From the NCBI GenBank assembly GCA_031383555.1, contig JANMZR010000169.1:1-13845 (forward strand): 13,845 nt of DNA, read 5' to 3'. Under the pieces are notes generated by a model. It did no database searches and was not told the origin of the DNA. It was given only the letters and a program-made list of their open reading frames with translations. This document shows positions 7,700-13,845 of the stretch, piece by piece. Source of the DNA: JANMZR01 sp031383555. Its GTDB lineage: Bacteria > Bacteroidota > Bacteroidia > Cytophagales > Spirosomataceae. The position numbers and the translations under genes are program-made. Numbering within the stretch: position 1 is the first letter of the stretch; each line of letters opens with the position of its first letter.

Positions 7700-9064
7700 A
7701 TGGAAAATATCAATCGTCGCAAATTTCTTTTCAACACAGCAGCAGGCATTGGCCTAAGTACTTTGGCTGCTTATGGTTTTGATACAAGTCCCAATGCCAA
7801 AACCCTAAAAGTAGCACTTATCGGCACAGGTTGGTATGGCAAGTCCGACCTTTTTAGGCTTATTCAAGTAGCTGATGTAGAGGTAATTGCACTTTGTGAT
7901 GTCGATAAAAATATATTAGATGCGGCTGCCAAATTGGTGGCAACTCGCCAAAAATCAAAAGCAACTCCAAAACTTTATGGCGACTACCGAAAGCTATTAA
8001 AAGAAAATCAATTGGATTTGGTGCTAATAGGAACGCCTGACCATTGGCATGCACTTCAAACTATTGAAGCCGTAAAAGCAGGAGCCCATGTTTATGTGCA
8101 AAAACCAATTTCGGTGGATGTGATGGAAGGTGAGGCCATGGTAGCCGCTGCTCGTAAATATAAAAAAGTGGTGCAAGTCGGTACTCAACGCAAGAGCACT
8201 CCGCATTTAATTGAGGCCAAGAAAAACATTGTGGATAAAGGTCTTTTGGGCCGTATAAAACATGTTGAGATGTGCTGTTATTACCCTATGCGCAACAACA
8301 CAAACCCGCCGCCAGAGCCAATTCCAGACTTTTTGGACTATGAAATGTGGACGGGACCAGCTCCCATGCGCCCCTACGACGGTATCCCACATATACGTTG
8401 GTGGCGTGCACACATGGAATACGGCAACGGTATCATTGGTGATATGTGTGTGCATATGTATGACACCGTTCGTTGGATGTTGAAGTTGGGCTGGCCTAAA
8501 AAAATATTTTCAGAAGGCGGCATTTATATGAACAAAGAGGCCAAATCGAATATTTCGGACACTCAAACCGCTATTTTTGAGCATGATGAATTGAATTGTG
8601 TTTGGACGCACCGAAGCTGGGGCACAGCACCCAACCCAGAATATGGTTGGTCGTTTACATTGTATGGTGATAAAGGCACACTTTGGGGCAGTACCATGAA
8701 ATATGACTTTATTCCGGTCGATCCTAAAGGCGAAAAATTACATATGGATGTGATCTATGAAAAGGAAAAATATCCAGAAGACCTCACTGAGGAGCGTATT
8801 GAGCTCAATGCGGCGCCCGCAACTCGCCTGCATATGAAGGATTTCCTCAATGCAATCGACACCAATACATTGCCCGTGGCCGATATTGAGCAAGGTCATA
8901 TTTCCACTGCATGTTGCATTTTGGCAAATATCTCTTTGGAATTAGGTCGACCAGTTTCCTATGACCCCATTACCAAAACTGTGAAAGGCGATAAACAAGC
9001 AACTGCTTTATTATCAAGGAAATACCGTGGGCCTTGGGTGCATCCAGATTATAGAAAGGTTTAA
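7700..9064 (+). CDS. Gfo/Idh/MocA family oxidoreductase with Tat signal
   Basis: This is a 454-residue NAD(P)-dependent sugar-type oxidoreductase, predicted to be exported folded. The ATG at 7700 gives NRRKFLF at 5-11 followed by a mild hydrophobic stretch, a twin-arginine signal; an upstream in-frame TTG at 7664 would bury it. The Rossmann part begins KVALIGTGWYG, with the GxGxxG loop at 42-47 and an acidic residue ending strand 2 (CDVD). DHWH at 114-117 and VQKP at 133-136 follow; the latter stands where EKP is usual. The substrate domain contains GDMCVHMYD with His252. The C-terminus KYRGPWVHPD is typical of a Planctomycetes/Bacteroidota subgroup. Tat export suits a protein that folds with its cofactor in the cytoplasm. 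The substrate is unknown. The stretch 8341-8400 has 34 G+C of 60, well above the surroundings, partly because the protein is rich in Trp, Pro, Gly and Arg there. A sulfatase gene follows after 122 bases. Confidence 0.9.
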   Translation: MENINRRKFLFNTAAGIGLSTLAAYGFDTSPNAKTLKVALIGTGWYGKSDLFRLIQVADVEVIALCDVDKNILDAAAKLVATRQKSKATPKLYGDYRKLLKENQLDLVLIGTPDHWHALQTIEAVKAGAHVYVQKPISVDVMEGEAMVAAARKYKKVVQVGTQRKSTPHLIEAKKNIVDKGLLGRIKHVEMCCYYPMRNNTNPPPEPIPDFLDYEMWTGPAPMRPYDGIPHIRWWRAHMEYGNGIIGDMCVHMYDTVRWMLKLGWPKKIFSEGGIYMNKEAKSNISDTQTAIFEHDELNCVWTHRSWGTAPNPEYGWSFTLYGDKGTLWGSTMKYDFIPVDPKGEKLHMDVIYEKEKYPEDLTEERIELNAAPATRLHMKDFLNAIDTNTLPVADIEQGHISTACCILANISLELGRPVSYDPITKTVKGDKQATALLSRKYRGPWVHPDYRKV

Positions 9065-9091
9065 TAAATTCTTTTACAATTTAGTTTAATA

Positions 9092-9150
9092 AACGCTGGT
9101 CTACATTTGCAATCTCGGCTACAGATGAAAAGGATTTGTAATCCGAATAA
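9092..9150. repeat. Pair of mini-hairpins, REP-like remnant
   Basis: In the gap between oxidoreductase and sulfatase, GGATT-TGT-AATCC at 9132-9144 forms a perfect 5-base stem with a 3-base loop. A related, decayed copy, ACATT-TGC-AATCT, lies at 9103-9115. Short XATT-TG-AATX hairpins in pairs resemble the repeated extragenic units I remember beside IS200-like (Y1, REP-associated) transposase genes in Bacteroidota. No transposase gene is near. The same stretch contains TACATTTG (9102-9109), which also fits the -7 consensus, so the site could serve as a promoter of the sulfatase gene. Confidence 0.4.
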
Positions 9151-9186
9151 AGAATTACTAAAAGTTTTAAAAATCTGAACATTTTT

Positions 9187-10806
9187 ATGAAAAAAATATT
9201 TTTTTCTCTAGTAATTTTTATTGGAATTTGTTTTATAGCTTTTAAGCCTAAAACTCAAAAACAGCCTAATATTGTATTTATCATGGCCGATGACCATGCT
9301 TATCAGGCTATTTCTGCCTATAGCAACAAACTCACCCAAACACCAAATATCGATAGGATAAGTAAAGAGGGAATGCTTTTCACCAATGCCTGCGTTACCA
9401 ATTCTATTTGTGCACCTTCAAGGGCTGTTATACTCACAGGAAAGCACAGCCATATTAATGGAAAAATTGATAATAACTTTCCATTTGATACCTCAAACGT
9501 TACTTTTCCCCAAATTCTTCAAGCTAATGGATACCAAACAGCCATGTTCGGGAAACTACATTTTGGCAATAACCCGAAAGGATTTGACGAATTCAAAATT
9601 TTACCTGACCAAGGGCATTATTATAATCCTGATTTTATAACAAAAAAAGAAGGCAATAAAAAAATAATGGGCTATGTTACAGATATTATTACGGATATGA
9701 CTCTCAATTGGCTAAAAAACGAAAGAGACCATGATAAGCCCTTCTTTTTGGCCTATCTGCATAAAGCACCTCATAGAGAATGGATTCCCGCTGAGCGACA
9801 TTATAAAGATTTTATCAATAAAAAATTTCCAGAACCAGCCACCCTTTTCGACAATTACGAAGGGCGGGGTCGGGCATCTAAAGAGCAAGAAATGAATCTA
9901 TTAACCCATATGAATTGGGCTGGTGACTCCAAAATTTTCCCTGAAAATATGGATAAATTGGGCATTAAAGAATCGCATAGCTATGATAAACAATTTTATA
10001 ATAATACAATTGGTAGAATGGATCCTAACCAAAGGAAAGTTTGGAATGAAACTTATGGTAAAATGAATGATGAATTTGTAAAAAAATATCCTTCAATGAC
10101 CGAAAAAGATAAAATGAGATGGCGTTATCAACGTTATATGCAAGATTATCTTGGCACTATTGCAGCAGTTGATGAGGGAGTGGGCAAAGTATTGGATTTT
10201 TTAAAACAAAATGATCTTGATAAGAATACAATAATAGTTTACACATCTGACCAAGGCTTTTATTTGGGCGAACATGGCTGGTTTGATAAGCGCTTTATTT
10301 TTGACGAATCATTTAAAACTCCACTTTTGGTGAAATGGCAGGGTGTAATTAAGCCTGGTTCAAAAAACTCGCAAATGGTTCAAAATTTAGACTTTGCGCA
10401 AACATTTTTGGAAGCGGCAGGTATAAAAGCACCAAGTGATATGCAAGGCGAAAGTCTTTTACCTATTTTTAAAGGAAAAGGTAGTAATTTCAGAGATGCA
10501 GCCTATTATCACTATTATGAATACCCAGGTATACACATGGTGAAACGCCACTATGGCATAGTTACGGAGCAATTCAAGTTAATCCATTTTTATTATGATA
10601 TCGACGAATGGGAGCTTTACGACCGTAAAAAAGATAAAAATGAAATGAAAAATGTGTATAACGACCCAAAATATTCAACTATAAAGGCTGATTTACATAA
10701 AAAATTAGCCGCATTAAGGGTCAAATATAAAGACTCCGAAGCACTCGATAAAATGTATATTGAAAAATATAAGGATCTGGAAGCAAGTGGGAAAATTTCT
10801 AAATAG
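9187..10806 (+). CDS. Secreted formylglycine-type sulfatase (S1 family)
   Basis: This is a 539-residue exported enzyme that hydrolyses a sulfate ester. Residues 1-19 form a signal peptide; Cys15 is not in a lipobox. The metal-binding NIVFIMADDHA contains Asp35-Asp36. The sulfatase signature CAPSRAVILTGK begins at Cys75, which an anaerobic or FGE-type maturase would convert to formylglycine; no maturase is in the window. A later metal motif, TSDQGFYLGEHGWFDKRF, carries Asp355, His363 and Lys368. The C-terminal small domain (about 430-535) contains YEYPGIHMVKRHYG and the typical DEWELYDRKKD. The pattern DQGFYLGEHGWFDKR recalls N-acetylglucosamine-6-sulfatase/mucin-desulfating relatives, but substrate choice in S1 sulfatases cannot be read safely from these motifs. 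It likely works with the neighbouring oxidoreductase and heme protein on a sulfated glycan. Confidence 0.95.
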   Translation: MKKIFFSLVIFIGICFIAFKPKTQKQPNIVFIMADDHAYQAISAYSNKLTQTPNIDRISKEGMLFTNACVTNSICAPSRAVILTGKHSHINGKIDNNFPFDTSNVTFPQILQANGYQTAMFGKLHFGNNPKGFDEFKILPDQGHYYNPDFITKKEGNKKIMGYVTDIITDMTLNWLKNERDHDKPFFLAYLHKAPHREWIPAERHYKDFINKKFPEPATLFDNYEGRGRASKEQEMNLLTHMNWAGDSKIFPENMDKLGIKESHSYDKQFYNNTIGRMDPNQRKVWNETYGKMNDEFVKKYPSMTEKDKMRWRYQRYMQDYLGTIAAVDEGVGKVLDFLKQNDLDKNTIIVYTSDQGFYLGEHGWFDKRFIFDESFKTPLLVKWQGVIKPGSKNSQMVQNLDFAQTFLEAAGIKAPSDMQGESLLPIFKGKGSNFRDAAYYHYYEYPGIHMVKRHYGIVTEQFKLIHFYYDIDEWELYDRKKDKNEMKNVYNDPKYSTIKADLHKKLAALRVKYKDSEALDKMYIEKYKDLEASGKISK

Positions 10807-10845
10807 ATTGTAAAAACTTTTGCGTTTATTAATTAACAATATTTT

Positions 10846-10957
10846 GGGCGTGGACCCTTAGCGGCTTTACCAGCTAATGAGGTCGGGCTATTCGCTCCCA
10901 ATCATTTTACCTGATAAAAATCTGGGTTAAAAGGATTTCTGCTTCTATCCCTCATGC
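10846..10957 (+). repeat. Structured extragenic element upstream of the heme protein gene
   Basis: This GC-richer island lies in an AT-rich gap of 208 bases before the chosen start. Outer arms GCGTG (10848-10852) and CATGC (10953-10957) pair. Inside is a first hairpin with stems GACC/GGTC (10853-10856, 10881-10884) and TTAGC/GCTAA (10858-10862, 10873-10877). A second hairpin has TTTTACC (10905-10911) against GGTTAAAA (10925-10932) with one bulge. The order GGGCGTG, GGTCGGGCTATTCGCT, AAAGGATTTCTGCTTC, TATCCCTCATGC resembles a dispersed intergenic element I remember from several Bacteroidota genomes. I cannot name it or prove copy number here. It may instead be a 5' leader RNA structure of the downstream gene. 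Confidence 0.5.
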
Positions 10958-11014
10958 AGATTGGAGCGCTGAAGTTTATCCATAAAATTTATGAATTTCT
11001 GCCATAAAAAAAAC

Positions 11015-13582
11015 ATGAAGAAAAAAATATTATTTTTAATCCTTTTCACCCTAATCTTTACCATCGGAGCCAAATTCCCTTTTGAAGAAACCCCAGTGCT
11101 CACTCCCGCCCAAGAACAAAAAACCTTTGTTTTAGAAAAAGGCCTAAAGATACTATTAGTTGCTTCAGAACCTATGGTACAAGACCCAGTGGCCATAAGT
11201 TTCGATGAGGATGGCCGTATGTGGGTGGTTGAAATGCGCGGCTATATGCCTGACGTAGAGGCTACTAATGAAAAAGATTCCATTGGCAGAATATCCGTTT
11301 TAGAAGATTTAAACGGCGATGGGCTGATGGATAAAAGTACAGTTTATTTGGATAGTTTAGTATTGCCAAGAGCCATGGCAATTGTAAAAGGAGGAATATT
11401 ATATGCCGATCACCAGTCACTTTGGCAAAGTTTTGACACCAACGGCGACCTTAAATCCGATACGAAAATCTTGATTGATAAAAATTATGCTGGCTCTACC
11501 GCCCCCGAACATTCAGCCAACGGACTTTTAAGAAACTTAGACAATTGGTATTACAATGCTAAATCAAGATTTCGTTATAAAAAAATTGAGGGTAAATGGG
11601 TAAAAGACAGCACTGAATTTCGAGGACAATGGGGAATGAGTCAAGACGATAAGGGCCGATTACATTATAACTACAATTGGAGCCAACTTCATGCTGATAT
11701 GGTGCCTCCTAATACTTTATCTCGAAACAAAAACCATACTCCAACTTCTGGAATTGATCATGGGCTTACAATTGACCGACATGTGTATCCAATTCGTGAA
11801 ACTCCAGCAGTAAATAGAGCCTATATTCCAGGCACCTTGAGTAAAGATAACCGACTTAAAGAGTTTTCTGCGGCCTGCTCACCCTTGGTTTATCGGGAAA
11901 CTTTATTGCCAAAAACTTATTTTGGAAATGTTTTCGTGTGCGAACCGGTAGGAAACTTGATAAAAAGAAACGTTATCAAGGAAATGCCTTTTTTCAATAC
12001 AATTCCTAAAAATAATACGCTGAGTAATAATAAAAATTCTATTGAATTAGTAGCTTCCGATCCTCACCCGGGCACTGAATTTTTGGCCTCAACTGACGAA
12101 CGTTTTCGACCTACTAATTTGGCCTCTGGACCAGACGGTGCCATTTATATTGCCGATATGTACAAAGGAATTATTCAACATGTTCTGTACCAAACACCCT
12201 ATTTGAAGGACCAACATTTAAAAAGAGGCCTTGATAAACATTTGCATAAAGGTCGTATTTGGAGAATTGTCCCTGAAAACTGGCAACCAAAAAAGTTGGA
12301 AAAACAGTCAGCATTAACCTCAAAACAATTGGTCGCAAATCTTTCATCTTCAGATGGTTGGCAGCGTGATATGGCACAAAGACTTTTAATAGAAAAAGAA
12401 GACAAATCTATAGAAAGCGACTTAATAAAATTGTCGAATTCCACCCATACTTTAGGCCGAATGCACGCCCTCTGGACAATGGAAGGCCTAAATCTTATTA
12501 AACCAAATTTGTTGGTGGACTTGATTTCAGATAAAAATGTATTAATATCAAACACTGCAATGAGAATCTACGAAAATTTGGATCAGAAAGACAAATTTTT
12601 AACCCAAAAATTGAATACTATTTTACCAAAGATTGCCTTAAATGCACCAATAGACCAAGCCTTACAAATTGCGATATCCTCACAAATGCTTGATAAACAA
12701 ATAAAATTCAGTTTGCTGAGCGACATTTTAAATAAATATGGTAAATCAACCATCATTAAAGATGCAGTAATGAGTAGTTTGCAAAATGATGAATTTGAAT
12801 TATTGAAATATCTTAATAAAAGCCCAAATTGGCTTAGGCAAAACCCAGATAAAGAAATATTTATAGAAATGCTCACCACGGCAATTATCAAAAATAATAA
12901 TCCCATGGAAATAAATGGCCTTCTTTCCAAAGTTAATTTAAAACCGAATAATTGGCAGGAAAAGTCGATTTTAATGGGCTTGATAATACAATCTGGCAAT
13001 AGTTCTAATCCGATTAAACTCGAAACTGAGCCTAAGTTATTAGCAGAAAATAATAAAAATATTGAAGAATATAATCGACAAAAACTGAAATTAATGTTTG
13101 AGTGGCCTGGTTATATTCCTTACAAAAATGTAGCTAAAGACCAAATTGTGTTGAAGCCAGACGAGCAAAAAATGTTCTCAAAGGGTCGAATACAATACTT
13201 AAATACTTGTGCTGGATGCCATGGCTCTGACGGAAAAGGAGTTCCTCGATTTGCACCAAAACTAGCTGATTCTGAATGGGTTATAGGTAATGAAACTCGT
13301 TTGGCATTAATTGTTTTGCATGGAATAGAAGGTGCAATTATTGTAGATGGTAAAAAATATGACCAACCTGAAATATTACCAGTAATGCCGGCCCATTCCA
13401 CTGTAGATGATGCCACAATTACCAATATTTTGACCTATATTCGTAATGAATGGGGCAACAATGCAGGCCCAATTAGCCGAATGCTGGTTGGCCGTACCCG
13501 ACACACCACCCAAGGCAGAGTATTACCTTGGAAGGTGGACGATTTAAATAAACATGTGGAAAGTTTGGGAAGTGATAAGTGA
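11015..13582 (+). CDS. PVC-type heme protein: propeller dehydrogenase domain, helical repeats, cytochrome c
   Basis: This is an 855-residue exported protein. I chose the ATG at 11015, which gives MKKKILFLILFTLIFTIGA, a clean signal peptide; the ATG at 10991 would put eight extra residues before it. Residues 35-420 match the membrane-bound dehydrogenase/PVC-type propeller domain (EDGRMWVVEMRGYMPD, SGPDGAIYIADMYKG, GRIWRIVPE). Two calcium-loop-like stretches, DLNGDGLMD at 98-106 and DTNGDLKSD at 141-149, are usual in this family. Residues 430-690 are helical and HEAT-like. The C-terminus is a mono-heme cytochrome c with CAGCH at 732-736 (Cys732, Cys735, His736) and Met791 in PVMPAH as the probable sixth ligand. 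Proteins of this kind are abundant in Planctomycetes and occur in Bacteroidota next to sugar oxidoreductases. I infer a periplasmic sugar or alcohol dehydrogenase or electron acceptor; its substrate is unknown. Confidence 0.92.
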   Translation: MKKKILFLILFTLIFTIGAKFPFEETPVLTPAQEQKTFVLEKGLKILLVASEPMVQDPVAISFDEDGRMWVVEMRGYMPDVEATNEKDSIGRISVLEDLNGDGLMDKSTVYLDSLVLPRAMAIVKGGILYADHQSLWQSFDTNGDLKSDTKILIDKNYAGSTAPEHSANGLLRNLDNWYYNAKSRFRYKKIEGKWVKDSTEFRGQWGMSQDDKGRLHYNYNWSQLHADMVPPNTLSRNKNHTPTSGIDHGLTIDRHVYPIRETPAVNRAYIPGTLSKDNRLKEFSAACSPLVYRETLLPKTYFGNVFVCEPVGNLIKRNVIKEMPFFNTIPKNNTLSNNKNSIELVASDPHPGTEFLASTDERFRPTNLASGPDGAIYIADMYKGIIQHVLYQTPYLKDQHLKRGLDKHLHKGRIWRIVPENWQPKKLEKQSALTSKQLVANLSSSDGWQRDMAQRLLIEKEDKSIESDLIKLSNSTHTLGRMHALWTMEGLNLIKPNLLVDLISDKNVLISNTAMRIYENLDQKDKFLTQKLNTILPKIALNAPIDQALQIAISSQMLDKQIKFSLLSDILNKYGKSTIIKDAVMSSLQNDEFELLKYLNKSPNWLRQNPDKEIFIEMLTTAIIKNNNPMEINGLLSKVNLKPNNWQEKSILMGLIIQSGNSSNPIKLETEPKLLAENNKNIEEYNRQKLKLMFEWPGYIPYKNVAKDQIVLKPDEQKMFSKGRIQYLNTCAGCHGSDGKGVPRFAPKLADSEWVIGNETRLALIVLHGIEGAIIVDGKKYDQPEILPVMPAHSTVDDATITNILTYIRNEWGNNAGPISRMLVGRTRHTTQGRVLPWKVDDLNKHVESLGSDK

Positions 13583-13620
13583 TAAAATGAAACTAATTAA
13601 TTTTATTATTTTATGTAAGA

Positions 13621-13845
13621 ATGGCAACCATAAAAAATAAAGTTTTAAAATTTATTTATTCTTTTTCTATATTATCTGAAAATGGTAACTTTAATAGGTC
13701 GAGTAATACAAATAAAATTTTATTCCCATTTATTACTAGAATATTTATTTCAAACTTTATTTTTTGCATTTTAATTTTACCTGCTGTAATAATTAATAAA
13801 TTCTTTAATTTTTCATTACCTTTTTATTTAATATTTTTTTCATTT
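13621..13845 (+). CDS. N-terminal fragment of a hypothetical membrane protein
   Basis: From the ATG at 13621 the frame stays open for 75 codons to the window edge (MATIKNKVLKFIYSFSILSE at the start). An in-frame stop at 13594 lies upstream, so the start is bounded. The sequence is very AT-rich, where stop codons are frequent by chance, so 75 open codons are meaningful but not proof. Residues 38-58 (TRIFISNFIFCILILPAVII) look like a membrane helix and another hydrophobic stretch begins at 65. The N-terminal 37 residues are polar to basic. I do not recognise the family. It lies 38 bases after the heme protein gene on the same strand, so it could belong to the same transcript, but its base composition is unlike that of the upstream cluster. 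Confidence 0.5.
   Translation, partial: MATIKNKVLKFIYSFSILSENGNFNRSSNTNKILFPFITRIFISNFIFCILILPAVIINKFFNFSLPFYLIFFSF

Noticed and set aside
8207..8483. Overlapping frames on both strands in the oxidoreductase gene
   Set aside because: They occur where the base composition is richer in G+C and stops are rarer; the sense gene is conserved end to end.
12199..13425. Several minus-strand frames inside the PVC-type heme protein gene
   Set aside because: They are antisense shadows of the coding helical and cytochrome regions, with no family resemblance.

Overview
The window looks like a chromosomal piece of an AT-rich member of the Bacteroidota, probably of the Cytophagales type; I cannot place it to genus. 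The evidence is a TonB-dependent receptor with an N-terminal carboxypeptidase-D-like domain, a BatA-type membrane protein, a Bacteroidota-style TamB C-terminus, promoters that fit the TTTG / TAnnTTTG consensus, and gene starts without Shine-Dalgarno sequences. I see no tRNA, rRNA, CRISPR array, integrase or complete insertion sequence.

Left part (1-5349), cell envelope. The window opens in the last 140 codons of a TamB-like translocation/assembly protein. A small secreted basic protein with a Cys-x-Cys tail follows (560-802), then a full TonB-dependent outer-membrane receptor without a SusD partner (934-3273). A BatA/VWA membrane protein lies tail to tail with it on the minus strand (3286-5349), with 12 bases between the stop codons.

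Middle (5350-7531), housekeeping. guaB (IMP dehydrogenase) diverges from the BatA gene behind a clear Bacteroidota promoter. A YraN/UPF0102 nuclease-fold protein follows. The guaB-yraN gap holds degenerate 8-base repeats of the form AAACTNAC with reverse-complement copies upstream. A G-rich hairpin element follows yraN.

Right part (7532-13582), apparent catabolic cluster. Three codirectional genes encode exported proteins: a Tat-signal Gfo/Idh/MocA oxidoreductase, a formylglycine-type sulfatase, and a large PVC-type heme protein (propeller, helical repeats, C-terminal cytochrome c). Together they suggest extracytoplasmic desulfation and oxidation of a sulfated sugar, with electrons passing to a c-type heme; this is inference from gene content. 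The two gaps inside the cluster each carry a structured repeat-like element: two small hairpins at 9092-9150, and a larger folded element at 10846-10957 directly upstream of the cytochrome gene. The window ends inside an AT-rich membrane-protein reading frame starting at 13621.

Most genes belong to known families. The least explained material is in the intergenic repeats, the small secreted protein, and the oxidoreductase-sulfatase-cytochrome combination.
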